From Nocardioides sp. (GTDB lineage: Bacteria > Actinomycetota > Actinomycetes > Propionibacteriales > Nocardioidaceae): a stretch of 53,479 nt of DNA. Both the position numbers and the translations under genes were made by a program. The number at the start of each line of letters is the position of its first letter. Positions within the stretch are counted from its first letter, which is position 1. Below the pieces are notes generated by a model. The model ran no database searches. It was not told the DNA's origin and was given only the letters and a program-made list of their open reading frames with translations. Shown one piece after another: positions 1 to 10,048 of the stretch. The stretch lies in contig JAOPXU010000168.1 of assembly GCA_025964985.1 (NCBI GenBank), positions 1-53,479 of the forward strand, in the 5' to 3' direction.

Positions 1-537
1 GCGCCGGCACAGGTGAGGGTTCTCGATGAACCGAAACGACTTCGGCCGGGCACGCCGATGTGTGGCGGCTAGGTGCGCCAACGGTGCGTGGTAGCTGCCA
101 TCGGGTCCGCTGTTGCGGGTGATCTCACGGCTGATCACCGACTTGTCGCGTCCGATCAGGTCCCCGATCTGCTGGCGGGTGATCGGCTCGGCACCGTCTT
201 GACGGGCGCGTTGCAGACACGCAGCGATCACCGCACGGTCCTCACTCGACAACAACCGCCGCTGCCGACGCCGAGGGCCGTCGGTGCAGTCCTCACCAGC
301 GGTCACCCCAGATACCCCGACAACCTCGGCAACCTCGGCAACCTCGACAGCCGCGCCACCGCGGCTGCTGCGCACCAGATCCAGTCCCATGGGCGCAGAC
401 TCCTGCCACCACCGCCACGCGGTCTGCTTCGACACGCCCACCGCCCGAGCACCCTCAGCCACCGACCGCCCCTGAGCAGCCACCACGAACACCGCATCAC
501 GCACCGCATACGACGCAGGCACCGGTCCAGGCTTCAT
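1..537 (-). CDS. IS30-family transposase, N-terminal part (truncated by window edge)
   Basis: This reads open from an ATG at 537 to the window edge (179 codons). It begins MKPGPVPASYAVRDAVF and carries a first helix-turn-helix (VGVSKQTAWRWW, about residues 33-44). A second one, of IS30 type, follows (ITRQQIGDLIGRDKSVISRE, about residues 117-136) and leads into the SYHAPLAHLAATHRRARPK stretch typical of IS30 transposases before the catalytic DDE domain. The catalytic domain lies outside the window, so intactness is unknown. The enzyme would cut and join the element's ends. The mixed codon use (CTA, TTG, CGT) is looser than in the neighbouring chromosome genes and fits a mobile gene. Confidence 0.85.
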   Translation of the reverse strand, partial: MKPGPVPASYAVRDAVFVVAAQGRSVAEGARAVGVSKQTAWRWWQESAPMGLDLVRSSRGGAAVEVAEVAEVVGVSGVTAGEDCTDGPRRRQRRLLSSEDRAVIAACLQRARQDGAEPITRQQIGDLIGRDKSVISREITRNSGPDGSYHAPLAHLAATHRRARPKSFRFIENPHLCRR

Positions 538-588
538 CAACAACACCACCATCCGAATCTGGTGTTGCTTCGACCATCTGATTCCGCC
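1..588 (-). mobile_element. IS30-family insertion sequence, partial (one end inside the window)
   Basis: The transposase gene runs off the left edge. Its start at 537 is followed outward by an 8-bp inverted repeat (CAACACCA at 541-548 and TGGTGTTG at 560-567), and the element end probably lies near 587. Immediately outside, CTCGACCGACGTGTG (589-603) matches the tail of the palindromic repeat family seen at 10.1-10.4 kb, so the element appears to abut or interrupt such a repeat. The exact terminal inverted repeat and target duplication cannot be defined because the other end is missing. Confidence 0.7.
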
Positions 589-603
589 CTCGACCGACGT
601 GTG
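589..603. repeat. Remnant of palindromic repeat arm beside IS30
   Basis: CTCGACCGACGTGTG is identical to the outer tail of the repeat arms ending near 10230 and 10373. The rest of the arm is absent, which is what an IS insertion or deletion in the repeat would leave. Confidence 0.45.
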
Positions 604-619
604 CGGCGGCGTACCTGGC

Positions 620-2320
620 CTAGCCGCCGACCTTGACGTCGGCGACCCGTACCAGCCGCGGCCGGTAGACGTCCTCGCCGCGCTTGAGCTTGCCGGTCGC
701 CCACCAGAGCCGGAGCGCGTCGCCGTGGACCTCGAGGGTGGCGAGGTTGTTGTCGAACCAGGGCCCCTCGACCAGGCGCCACTCGAACGGCGCGTCGGGC
801 ACCTTGGCGGAGCGGGCGACAACGTGGCCGAGCGGGCCGGCGACGCCGTAGGACAGCGCGGCGGTGGCGAAGCGCATCTTGCGGGGCAGCGGGTTGCGGA
901 TCGGGGAGCAGACGGCCTGCATGATGCGGCTGTGCACGCCGGGCAGCGGGCGGACGGCGGACAGGTAGCTGTGGTGGACGTCGCCGGACAAAAAGGTGAT
1001 CGTCGCCGGGGCACGACCGCGCTCACCCCGTCCGACCTCGAGCACCATCGCGGCGACGGCGCTGAAGCCGGCCTGGAAGGCGGCCCAGTGCTCGAGGTCG
1101 ACGGTCTGGCGGACCTTCTCGCCGAAGCCGCGCAGCCGCTGGCCCCACCCACCGCCGGCCAGCGCCTCGGAGAACGCCTCGACGTAGTGCAGGCCGGGCG
1201 CGAGCAGGAACGGCAGGGAGGTGGCGACGAGCAGGTGGTCGACGTCGCCGCGCAGCTGCTCGTCGACCCAGGCGAGCTCGTCGGGGTCGAGGAGGTTGCG
1301 GTGGTCGGGCTCGAGGACGCGCGCGGCGCGGGAGTCGATGACGACGAGCCGGGCCTGGGTGCCGAGGTCGCGGGCGTAGGACCAGCGGTACGACGTCGGC
1401 TCCTGGTCGGCGCGCTCGGCGAACGCGTCGAGCAGTGGTCCGGCGTCCCAGCCGGGCTCGTCGGCGTGGGCGAGGATCTCGCTCCACACCGGGTCCGCGG
1501 CGCGCTCGGCCGGCGAGAGGTTGCCCAGGTGCTGGTAGACCCAGTACGACGCGAGCCCGCCGACGACGCGGTCGTGCCACCACTCGGTGGCCTCCATCTC
1601 GTCCTTCCAGGCCCGCGAGGTGTTCCAGTCGTCGCGGATGTCGTGGTCGTCGAAGATCATCAGGCTCGGCAGCGTCGACAGCAGCCAGCGGTTGACGGGG
1701 TCCGACCACGCGAGCCGGTAGAGGTGGGCGTACTCCTCGTAGTCCTTGAGCTCCTTGCCGGGCGGCTCGTCAAGGCCGCGGCGCTCCTCGATGAACGCCT
1801 GCATCTCGGCGGTCGTCTCGTCGGCGTAGACCTGGTCGCCGAGGAAGACCACGAGGTCGGGCCAGCGCGGTCGGCCCTCGTCGGGGTCGTCGCCGGCGGG
1901 GTCGGTCAGCCCGGCCATCCGCAGCGCGTAGGCACGCAGCGCGTCGATGCCGTGGGTGGCGTTGCCGGCCTCGTCGTGGGCGACCGACGTGCGGCAGGAG
2001 CCGTAGGCCAGGCGCAGCGGCTTGGCGTGGTCGAGGGTCGGTACGACGGACGGCGGCAGGTCGGAGCCGGGGTCGGGCCACACGACCTGGCCGTCGACCT
2101 CGACGGTGTAGGCGTAGCGCTGCCCGGGCTCGAGCCCGTCGAGGCAGACGAGCGCGTAGTGGTGGCCGTGCACGCCGAAGGTGACCGTCTCGGCCGGCTG
2201 CAGCCCGTCGGCGGTGACCCGGACGCGGGCCGCGCCGGCGGTCTCGACCCACACCGACGCCGAGGTCTGGTCGACGTGGCGCAGCAGCGGTCCGAGCAGG
2301 AGCCGGGAGTCGTCAGGCAC
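620..2320 (-). CDS. PhoD-like metallophosphatase (alkaline phosphatase D family)
   Basis: The protein is 566 aa from a GTG start directly abutting the stop of the DUF1059 gene. An N-terminal fibronectin-like PhoD domain (LLRHVDQTSASVWVETA) precedes a calcineurin-type metal site: FLGDQVYADET, then FDDHDIRDDWN, and SGDVHHSYLSAV near the C-terminus. These Asp, Asn and His residues bind the active-site metals. The family hydrolyses phosphomonoesters or diesters. No signal peptide or Tat motif is visible, unlike secreted PhoD, so a cytoplasmic phosphodiesterase role is more likely. It is the last gene of a three-gene operon with DUF1059 and an alpha/beta hydrolase. The substrate is unknown. Confidence 0.85.
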   Translation of the reverse strand: MPDDSRLLLGPLLRHVDQTSASVWVETAGAARVRVTADGLQPAETVTFGVHGHHYALVCLDGLEPGQRYAYTVEVDGQVVWPDPGSDLPPSVVPTLDHAKPLRLAYGSCRTSVAHDEAGNATHGIDALRAYALRMAGLTDPAGDDPDEGRPRWPDLVVFLGDQVYADETTAEMQAFIEERRGLDEPPGKELKDYEEYAHLYRLAWSDPVNRWLLSTLPSLMIFDDHDIRDDWNTSRAWKDEMEATEWWHDRVVGGLASYWVYQHLGNLSPAERAADPVWSEILAHADEPGWDAGPLLDAFAERADQEPTSYRWSYARDLGTQARLVVIDSRAARVLEPDHRNLLDPDELAWVDEQLRGDVDHLLVATSLPFLLAPGLHYVEAFSEALAGGGWGQRLRGFGEKVRQTVDLEHWAAFQAGFSAVAAMVLEVGRGERGRAPATITFLSGDVHHSYLSAVRPLPGVHSRIMQAVCSPIRNPLPRKMRFATAALSYGVAGPLGHVVARSAKVPDAPFEWRLVEGPWFDNNLATLEVHGDALRLWWATGKLKRGEDVYRPRLVRVADVKVGG

Positions 2321-2467
2321 TCAGGTCGCCATGAACAGGATCATCTCGCGCTCGTACTCACGGCCGGGGTGGTCGGCGGCGAGGTGGGTCTGGGCCTTCT
2401 CGACCAGGTCGTCCTCGTCAAGACCCCGGATCTCCTCGCCGCAGGGGCAGCGCAGCAACGTCTTCAT
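2321..2467 (-). CDS. Small DUF1059 protein
   Basis: This 48-aa protein (MKTLLRCPCGEEIRG...) matches the compact DUF1059 pattern: an RCPCGEEIRG zinc-ribbon-like start, a central DEDDLVEKAQTHL helix with an H...H pair, and an EREMILFMA end. Its ATG overlaps the stop of the upstream hydrolase by 4 nt (ATGA), and its TGA touches the GTG of the PhoD-like gene. Translation is therefore coupled across three genes. The function of the family is unknown. Two Cys and two His could bind a metal, but that is inference. Confidence 0.85.
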   Translation of the reverse strand: MKTLLRCPCGEEIRGLDEDDLVEKAQTHLAADHPGREYEREMILFMAT

Positions 2468-3705
2468 GCTCCCCTGCCTACCAGGTCGGGCCGTGCCTCG
2501 GCCAGGAGCGCCTCGCGGTCCTCGGGGCAGGCGAACCCGGAGGCGACCATCGCGTCGGTCGCCGCGGCGTACGCCGCCAGGTAGGTCTCGCGGTCGGGGA
2601 AGGCCGGCTCGGCGAGCGGGGTGGTGGACCCGAACAGCCGGCAGGCGCTCGACGAGCCGGGCCACGGCCGCCCGGAGACGACCTCGGCCGGGGCGTCGAC
2701 GACGGGGGTCCGGACGCCGCCGCGCACCAGGCCGTGCTCGTCGCGGACGAAGTCGTCGCCGTCGACCTCGAGCCGGTCGGCGCTCGGCGGGACGACGCCG
2801 TCGCGGGCCCAGCGCTCGAGCGCGCGGACGGCTGCCCGGACCACGGCCCACTGCTGACCGCGGTTGACCGGCACCGCGCAGCCGAGGAACGACTCGAACT
2901 CGCCGATCACGTAGCCGTCGGCGTGCGCCGCCCCCGCCACCTCCCACAGCCGGAACCGGTCGGTGTCGGGCTGGCGGGCGGGCAGGAAGCCGATCCGGTC
3001 GAACAGGTCGCCCTCGGCCTGCACCACCAGCACCGGTACGTCGAGGTCGTCGCGCACGAGCACCGGCCCGCCGCGCAGCATGTCGTCCATCCGCACGGCC
3101 GGTCCGCCGTCGGTGGGGGCCAGCGGGGCCGCGACCGCCGGCCGGCTGTGCACGAGGAACCCGTCAAAGGTGCCCGTCCGCGGCTGCACCTCGTTGACGT
3201 ACGTCGTCAGCATCGCCGCCGACTGCGACTCCCCGACCGCGAGCACGAGATCGGCACCGACCAGCTCGCGCACGGCGAGCGCCGCGGAGGTGAACAGGTC
3301 GTAGGCGTGGGTGTCGCCCGGGTGGTCGACAGCGGCGTAGCGCTCGGGGTCGCGCCCGCGCAGGCCGCCGCTGGGCGCACCCTCGACGGCCACGGCCGAG
3401 AAGCCGCCCATGGCGCCGACGTGCTGGGCCGAGACGCCGGCCCAGGCGTGCCCGGCGCGGAGGATCTCGTCGGCGGCAAAGGTCCAGTCCGGGGCCGCGT
3501 CGCTGCCGCTGCTGACGTTGAGCCACTCGACGAGCAGGGTCCCGCTGGTCCGGGCCGTCACCGGCCGGCGTACGACGACGCGGGTGGTGCCACGGTCGGT
3601 CGCGAGCAGGTGCTCGGACTCCTCGTAGCCGGCCGCGGCCAGGTCGGGCTCGGGGCGGGCGGCGAGGAGTCCGTGGTCGCCGGGTGGGAGCGGGGTGAGC
3701 GTCAC
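2464..3705 (-). CDS. Alpha/beta hydrolase domain protein (Abhydrolase_10 type)
   Basis: 413 aa, GTG start. The nucleophile elbow is GESQSA (in LAVGESQSAAMLTTY), the characteristic GxSQSA of this esterase-like family. A VEWLNVSSGSDAAPDW segment is typical of its N-terminal half, and a late AGAAHADGY supplies a candidate catalytic His. No signal peptide is visible. Members are uncharacterised serine hydrolases. It is the first gene of an operon with DUF1059 and a PhoD-like phosphatase. A TATCGT -10 hexamer lies 7 nt before the GTG, suggesting a leaderless mRNA. Confidence 0.82.
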   Translation of the reverse strand: MTLTPLPPGDHGLLAARPEPDLAAAGYEESEHLLATDRGTTRVVVRRPVTARTSGTLLVEWLNVSSGSDAAPDWTFAADEILRAGHAWAGVSAQHVGAMGGFSAVAVEGAPSGGLRGRDPERYAAVDHPGDTHAYDLFTSAALAVRELVGADLVLAVGESQSAAMLTTYVNEVQPRTGTFDGFLVHSRPAVAAPLAPTDGGPAVRMDDMLRGGPVLVRDDLDVPVLVVQAEGDLFDRIGFLPARQPDTDRFRLWEVAGAAHADGYVIGEFESFLGCAVPVNRGQQWAVVRAAVRALERWARDGVVPPSADRLEVDGDDFVRDEHGLVRGGVRTPVVDAPAEVVSGRPWPGSSSACRLFGSTTPLAEPAFPDRETYLAAYAAATDAMVASGFACPEDREALLAEARPDLVGRGA

Positions 3706-3712
3706 GCCCGTG

Positions 3713-3718
3713 ACGATA
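3713..3718 (-). promoter_or_regulatory. -10 element (TATCGT) of the hydrolase/DUF1059/PhoD operon
   Basis: TATCGT on the minus strand, 7 nt before the GTG at 3705. The spacing fits a transcript starting at the start codon. No convincing -35 was found. Confidence 0.45.
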
Positions 3719-3735
3719 GGGCGGTCAGCCCTCCG

Positions 3736-3960
3736 TCAGGAGCGGATCCGCTTGACGATCTTGACCAGGACGATGACCGCGACCAGGGCGCCGACGGCCG
3801 CGCCGGCGTAGGTAGCACCGGTCTTGGCCTGCTGCTTGCGCTCCTCGAGGCGTTCGCCGAGCTGGCCGACGGTGTCGGCGAGGTCGGCGCGCGTGCGCTC
3901 GATGTCGGCCTGGATCTCCTCCGGCGTCTGGGCGGCGGTCTCGTCCTTCGGGTCACTCAT
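3736..3960 (-). CDS. DUF3618 small membrane protein
   Basis: This 74-aa protein has the family signature EEIQADIERTRADLADTVGQLGERLE, an amphipathic helix with heptad character. One C-terminal transmembrane segment follows (about residues 48-66) and a basic KIVKRIRS tail. The ATG overlaps the stop of the Holin-X gene upstream (ATGA). DUF3618 and Holin-X/PF07332 genes commonly pair in Actinobacteria and are thought to form envelope-stress membrane proteins. Their molecular role is not established. Confidence 0.85.
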   Translation of the reverse strand: MSDPKDETAAQTPEEIQADIERTRADLADTVGQLGERLEERKQQAKTGATYAGAAVGALVAVIVLVKIVKRIRS

Positions 3961-4361
3961 GACCGGTTCCCCTTCAGGGTGTCGACGTCCTGCTTGACCC
4001 CGGCGACGGCGCGCTCGGGGGCCGGCGGCGTGGCCTCGGCGACCTGCTTCTTGCCGAGCAGCGCGGCGACGCCGGCGACCGCGAGCACGACCACCGCGAC
4101 GACGAGCGCCGACAGCCAGGCCGGCAGCACCTCGTCGAGCGCGAGCACGGCCGTGGTGAGCAGCAGTCCGAGGCCGAGGAGGGCCAGCACCCCGGCGACG
4201 CCGAACTCGGCGACGCCCAGGATCCCGTGCTTGACCTTCTGCTGGGTCTCGGCCTGAGCCAGCCGGATCTCGTCGCGCACCAGCTGGCGCGACTGGTCGG
4301 TGAGGCGGTTGAATAGCTCGGCGGTGGTGGGCTGGGTCGTTCCCGGGTCGACGTGGGCCAT
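3957..4361 (-). CDS. Phage holin superfamily III (Holin-X) type membrane protein
   Basis: This 134-aa protein has an N-terminal helix (TAELFNRLTDQSRQLVRDEIRLAQAETQQKVK) followed by two strongly hydrophobic segments (about 50-74 and 81-103) and a charged tail, the layout of PF07332. The holin label is a family name only; these chromosomal copies are not known to be lytic. It is the first gene of a pair with DUF3618 and divergent from dps, so the three could be stress-coregulated. A minus-strand TAGCGT lies 7 nt before the ATG, implying a leaderless transcript. Confidence 0.82.
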   Translation of the reverse strand: MAHVDPGTTQPTTAELFNRLTDQSRQLVRDEIRLAQAETQQKVKHGILGVAEFGVAGVLALLGLGLLLTTAVLALDEVLPAWLSALVVAVVVLAVAGVAALLGKKQVAEATPPAPERAVAGVKQDVDTLKGNRS

Positions 4362-4368
4362 GGCTTCG

Positions 4369-4374
4369 ACGCTA
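4369..4374 (-). promoter_or_regulatory. -10 element (TAGCGT) of Holin-X/DUF3618 operon
   Basis: TAGCGT on the minus strand, 7 nt before the ATG at 4361. It faces the dps promoter across an 85-nt divergent region. Confidence 0.45.
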
Positions 4375-4434
4375 GGAGCCGTGTGTCACAGGGGCTCCAC
4401 CCCTTGTGGTGACGTCCCTGCGCGCACGCGTGGC

Positions 4435-4440
4435 TACGTT
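4435..4440 (+). promoter_or_regulatory. -10 element (TACGTT) of dps
   Basis: TACGTT sits 6 nt before the dps ATG at 4447, so the mRNA is probably leaderless. It decides the ATG at 4447 over an upstream in-frame start at 4300. Confidence 0.45.
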
Positions 4441-4446
4441 CGGAGC

Positions 4447-5031
4447 ATGGCTACCAACGGCAAGCTCCGCTACACGACCCCCGGCCTCGAGACCGGCGCC
4501 GCCGAGCGCGTCGTCGAGCTGCTCCAGGACCGGCTCAACGCCACGACCGACCTGCACCTCACGCTCAAGCACGTGCACTGGAACGTCGTCGGACCCCACT
4601 TCATCTCCGTGCACGAGATGATCGACCCGCAGGTCGACGCCGTGCGCGGCTTCTCCGACAGCATCGCCGAGCGCATCGCGACCCTCGGCGGCTCCCCGAT
4701 CGGCACCCCGGGTGCCCTGGTCGAGCAGCGCACGTGGGACGAGTACTCCATCGGCCGCGCGACCACCCAGGAGCACCTCGGCGCCCTCGACCTCGTCTAC
4801 CAGGGCGTGATCACCAGCTACCGCGAGGCGATCACCGAGCTGGACGAGCTCGACCCCGTCACCCAGGACATGCTCATCGGGCAGACCGACTCTCTCGAGC
4901 TGTTCCACTGGTTCATCCGCGCCCACCTCGAGGACAAGTCGGGCGCGCTCAGCACCACCGGCGCCGGCAGCGAGGCCGAGGCGGCCGCCGCGGCCAGCGC
5001 GAGCGACCACCACCAGGCGACCACCGCCTGA
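4447..5031 (+). CDS. dps: Dps family DNA-protecting ferritin-like protein
   Basis: The protein is 194 aa. The ferroxidase signature is clear: LTLKHVHWNVVGPHFISVHEMID, with the conserved His, Asp and Glu ligands shared between subunits, then a four-helix bundle through FHWFIRAHLED. The C-terminal tail of about 25 residues is Ala/Glu-rich and ends in SDHHQATTA, longer than minimal Dps and without a Lys-rich DNA-binding stretch, so DNA binding is uncertain. Dps oxidises and stores iron and protects DNA during starvation and peroxide stress. It is transcribed alone and ends in a strong hairpin shared with the convergent P450 gene. Confidence 0.95.
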   Translation: MATNGKLRYTTPGLETGAAERVVELLQDRLNATTDLHLTLKHVHWNVVGPHFISVHEMIDPQVDAVRGFSDSIAERIATLGGSPIGTPGALVEQRTWDEYSIGRATTQEHLGALDLVYQGVITSYREAITELDELDPVTQDMLIGQTDSLELFHWFIRAHLEDKSGALSTTGAGSEAEAAAAASASDHHQATTA

Positions 5032-5056
5032 CCCAACACCTAGGCACCACCGCGAG

Positions 5057-5086
5057 CAGCCCGCCGACCGGAAGGTCGGCGGGCTG
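5057..5086. terminator. Bidirectional hairpin between dps and P450
   Basis: A perfect 13-bp stem (CAGCCCGCCGACC paired with GGTCGGCGGGCTG) with a GGAA loop lies between convergent genes. There is no clear U-run, as is usual for high-GC actinobacterial terminators. Confidence 0.75.
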
Positions 5087-5100
5087 TCGTGCGTCCGGGG

Positions 5101-6459
5101 TCAGCGACCGGGTCGGGCCTTGAGGTCGACGGGCTGGCCGTCCTTGGGGAACGGGAGCGACCGGTTGTCGAGCGGGGCGACGTACGACGGGTCGACGCGC
5201 CACTCGTAGGACCGCAGCAGGTGGTGCATCACCGCGGTCACCTCCATGCCGGCGAAGAACATGCCGAGGCACTTGTGGACGCCGCCGCCGAACGGCTCCC
5301 AGGCGTAGCGGTGGCTCTTGTCCTCGCGGCGCTCGGGCGAGAACCGCTCGGGGTCGAAGGCCAGCGGGTCGGTCCACAGCTCGGGCATCAGGTGCGAGAA
5401 CTGGGCGGCCACGGTGACGTAGGTGTCGGCCGGGATGCGCACGCCCTCGACGACGACGTCCTTGACCGTGCGGCGCACGACGACCGGTACGGGGGCGCGC
5501 AGGCGCAGGCACTCCTTCATCACCAGGTCGAGCGAGGTCAGCGAGTCGAGCTCGGTGAGCGTGGGCCGGTCGGGCAGCAGGTCGGACTCGGCACGGCAGC
5601 GGTCCTGCCACTCGGGGTGCTGGCCGAGGTACTGCAGCATCGTCGACAGGGTGCTGGTCGAGGTGTCGTGGGCGGCCATCATCAGGAAGACCATGTGGTT
5701 GACGACGTCGTCGTCGGAGAACCGCTCGCCGTCCTCGCTCTCGATGTGGCACAGCTGCGAGAACAGGTCGTCGGTGACCCGCGCGCGCCGCGACGGCAGG
5801 TAGTGGCGCAGCCACTGCTCGAGCACCTCGCGGCCGCGGTGGCCACGGCCCCAGCGGGTCATCGGCCAGTCCTTGCGCACCAGCGCGGACGCCGCCTGCA
5901 CGCAGGCGATGAACGCCTTGTTGACCCGCTCCATCTCCTCGGGGCTGGAGTCCTCGGCGCCGCCCATGAAGATGTCGGCGGCGACGTCGAGGGTCAGCTG
6001 CTTGAGCGCCGGGTAGGTCGCGAACGACGCGTCGGCCGCGGGCCAGGTCGCGAGGCCGCGCTCGATGGCGGGGTGCATGCCGGCGGCGTAGCCCTTGAGC
6101 CGGGGCCTGGTGAACGCCTCCTGCATGATCCGCCGGTGCAGGTGGTGCTCCTCGAAGTCGAGGAGCATCAGGCCGCGGCGGAAGAACGGGCCGACCAGGT
6201 GGGTCCAGGCCGGGCCGTTGGCGAACGCCTTATCGCGGTTGGTCAGCGCCGCCTGGCACGCGTCGGGGCCGAGCAGCATCACCCAACGGTCACCGAGGAT
6301 CGGCAGCGGCGCGACCGGTCCGTAGTGCTCCCACTGCCGCCGGAACAGCGCTACCGGGTCGCGGGCGTAGTCGAGGGCACGGCCGAGCACCGGCAGACCG
6401 CGGTCGTCGCGGCGTACGGCGGGGAGCTCGCGGACAGGTCGATCGGTGGCCGAGGTCAC
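5101..6459 (-). CDS. Cytochrome P450
   Basis: 452 aa, GTG start. All P450 landmarks are present: an I-helix oxygen-activation motif AAHDTST (about residue 250), ExxR in KECLRLR, and the haem-binding loop PFGGGVHKCLG with the ligand Cys near residue 397. It is soluble, without a membrane anchor, and needs ferredoxin and reductase partners that are not encoded next to it. The substrate is unknown. Its I-helix carries AAHDT rather than AGHET. It lies downstream of the copA operon but has its own -10 (TACTGT). Confidence 0.93.
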   Translation of the reverse strand: MTSATDRPVRELPAVRRDDRGLPVLGRALDYARDPVALFRRQWEHYGPVAPLPILGDRWVMLLGPDACQAALTNRDKAFANGPAWTHLVGPFFRRGLMLLDFEEHHLHRRIMQEAFTRPRLKGYAAGMHPAIERGLATWPAADASFATYPALKQLTLDVAADIFMGGAEDSSPEEMERVNKAFIACVQAASALVRKDWPMTRWGRGHRGREVLEQWLRHYLPSRRARVTDDLFSQLCHIESEDGERFSDDDVVNHMVFLMMAAHDTSTSTLSTMLQYLGQHPEWQDRCRAESDLLPDRPTLTELDSLTSLDLVMKECLRLRAPVPVVVRRTVKDVVVEGVRIPADTYVTVAAQFSHLMPELWTDPLAFDPERFSPERREDKSHRYAWEPFGGGVHKCLGMFFAGMEVTAVMHHLLRSYEWRVDPSYVAPLDNRSLPFPKDGQPVDLKARPGR

Positions 6460-6465
6460 ATACCG

Positions 6466-6471
6466 ACAGTA
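6466..6471 (-). promoter_or_regulatory. -10 element (TACTGT) of the P450 gene
   Basis: TACTGT on the minus strand, 6 nt before the GTG at 6459. This supports the GTG start and a transcript separate from copA. Confidence 0.42.
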
Positions 6472-6489
6472 TCTGAGTTCGGGGCGGCT

Positions 6490-6502
6490 GTGACCCCCCT
6501 GG

Positions 6503-6506
<4 letters not shown>
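6490..6506 (-). terminator. Short hairpin at the copA stop
   Basis: GTGACC and GGTCAC enclose a 5-nt loop, overlapping the end of copA. The 6-bp stem without a U-tract is weak evidence for termination between copA and the P450 gene. Confidence 0.35.
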
Positions 6507-8669
<2,163 letters not shown>

Positions 8670-8683
<14 letters not shown>

Positions 8684-9542
8684 GCTCCGCCTCCACGGTG
8701 AAGGCCGCCGTGCGGACGACGCCGGCGTGCTGGAAGTCGAGGTAGAGGTGGTAGCGCCCGGCGCTGGGCACCTCGGCGCCGAAGGCGACCGTCGGACCGG
8801 CGGGACCGTCCTCGGGGTGCACGTGCAGGTAGGCGAGGTCGCCCTCGCGCAGCGCGACCAGGTGGCCGTAGGCGCCGAGGTAGGGCTCAAGATCGGTGAC
8901 CGGCTCGCCGTCCTTGCTGACGGTCAGCTCGAGATCGGAGGTCTCCCCCGCCGCGAGGTCGCCGTCGAGGGTCACGGTGTAGCCGTCGACCGTGGCGGTG
9001 CGGGTGGGCTCGGTGGGCTCAGTGGCTGACGTCGGGCCGGGTACGGCGAGGTCGGCGCCGAGCGTGAGGTCCTCGCCACCGGCCGGCACGAAGTCGGCGA
9101 AGACCCGCCACGAGCCGGCGGTCAGGTCGAGCGGGACCCGCCAGGTGCCGGCCGCGTCGAGCTCGGGGTGGACGTGCTGGAACCCGCTGAAGTCACGGCG
9201 TACGGCGACGAGGTGCATGCGCTCGTCGTGCTCGACGTCGTAGCCGGTGACGGGCGCGCCCTCGGCGTCCTCGACGCGGAAGGCGAGCTCGTGGGTGCCG
9301 GCGGTGAGGGTCGGCTCCTCGAGCACGAGGGTGAGCCCGTCCTCGCTGCTGGCGAGGCCGCCGGGGAGGTCGGTGCCGGCGTGCTCGTCACCGTGGCCAC
9401 CGTCGCCGGCGTGCAGCACCTGGCGCTCGTCGGCCGGCCCGATCGGACCGACCGGTCCGGTCGCGCGACCGATGCCGACGGCGCCGGCGAAGACCGCGAC
9501 CAGCACCGCGGCGAAGACCGCCAGGCGCGCGCGGGTGCTCAC
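8670..9542 (-). CDS. Membrane-anchored His-rich protein of the copper operon, with an internal duplication
   Basis: 290 aa, GTG start. An N-terminal hydrophobic segment (about residues 6-27) acts as signal or anchor, and a His-rich linker ([14 protein letters not shown]) follows. Two similar beta-rich domains come next, each carrying HLVA(V/L)R and then (F/Y)xHVHPE: about 108-126 in the first and about 227-245 in the second. The paired HVH motifs are plausible extracytoplasmic copper ligands, although this is inference. The gene overlaps the CopZ-like gene by 4 nt and copA by 14 nt, so it is a fixed member of the copper operon. No named family was recognised; it resembles unnamed proteins found with copA in Actinobacteria. 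Confidence 0.78.
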
Positions 9543-9751
9543 GTCAACGTGTAGCCGGCTTCCTCGACGGCGGCGCGCACGCTGTCGTCGGGGACCGGCT
9601 GGTCGCTGGTGACGGTCAAGGACCCGGACTCGAGGTCGACGGCCACGTCGGTGACCCCGTCGATCTCGGCGACCTCCTCGGTCACCGAGGCGACGCAGTG
9701 CTGGCAGGTCATCCCGGTGACCGTGCCCTGGAACGTGTGGGTGTCTGTCAT
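9539..9751 (-). CDS. CopZ-like heavy-metal-associated copper chaperone
   Basis: This 70-aa protein is a single HMA domain with GMTCQHC (Cys15 and Cys18) and the expected beta-alpha-beta-beta-alpha-beta length, ending VEEAGYTLT. Such chaperones carry Cu(I) to the N-terminal domain of CopA or to the CsoR repressor. The ATG overlaps the csoR stop (ATGA), so the two are translationally coupled. Confidence 0.92.
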   Translation of the reverse strand: MTDTHTFQGTVTGMTCQHCVASVTEEVAEIDGVTDVAVDLESGSLTVTSDQPVPDDSVRAAVEEAGYTLT

Positions 9752-10041
9752 GACTTCACCAATCTCGCGATAGCGGCGGATGCTTCCTTCAGCTTGGCCT
9801 CGGCCTCGGGGCCGCCGGCCTTGGCGGCGTCGAGCACGCAGTGGGACATGTGCTCGTCGACCAGGCCCAGCGCGACGGCCTGCAGGGCCTTCGTCACCGC
9901 CGAGACCTGGGTGAGGATGTCGATGCAGTAGGTGTCGTTGTCGATCATCCGCTCGATCCCCCGCACCTGCCCCTCGATGCGCTTCATCCGCTTGAGGTAG
10001 TCGTCCTTGCGGCCGGAGTAGCCCGGAGTGCCGTGGTCCAT
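9748..10041 (-). CDS. csoR: Copper-sensing repressor CsoR
   Basis: This 97-aa all-helical protein has the DUF156/CsoR signature: RMKRIEGQVRGIERMIDNDTYCIDILTQ, then DEHMSHC. The Cys-His-Cys copper ligands (TYC, EHMSH and HC) are all present. Apo-CsoR tetramers bind a G/C-centred palindrome and release it on Cu(I) binding. A matching operator overlaps its own -10, so the operon csoR, CopZ-like, His-rich protein, copA is autoregulated. Confidence 0.95.
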   Translation of the reverse strand: MDHGTPGYSGRKDDYLKRMKRIEGQVRGIERMIDNDTYCIDILTQVSAVTKALQAVALGLVDEHMSHCVLDAAKAGGPEAEAKLKEASAAIARLVKS

Positions 10042-10048
10042 GTCGTCT

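Noticed and set aside
599-2584. Long plus-strand open frame (661 codons) opposite the PhoD-like gene
   Set aside because: Antisense shadow of high-GC third positions. Composition is Val/Gly/Arg-heavy with no motifs; the minus strand has clear PhoD motifs.
3957-4361. Prophage lysis module suggested by the holin label
   Set aside because: No endolysin or phage gene nearby; Holin-X/DUF3618 pairs are ordinary chromosomal genes in Actinobacteria.
8684-8890. 69-residue N-terminal extension of CopA
   Set aside because: Ser/Thr/Pro/Arg-rich frame antisense-like in composition within the upstream gene; HMA domains normally start near MSTTELEI.
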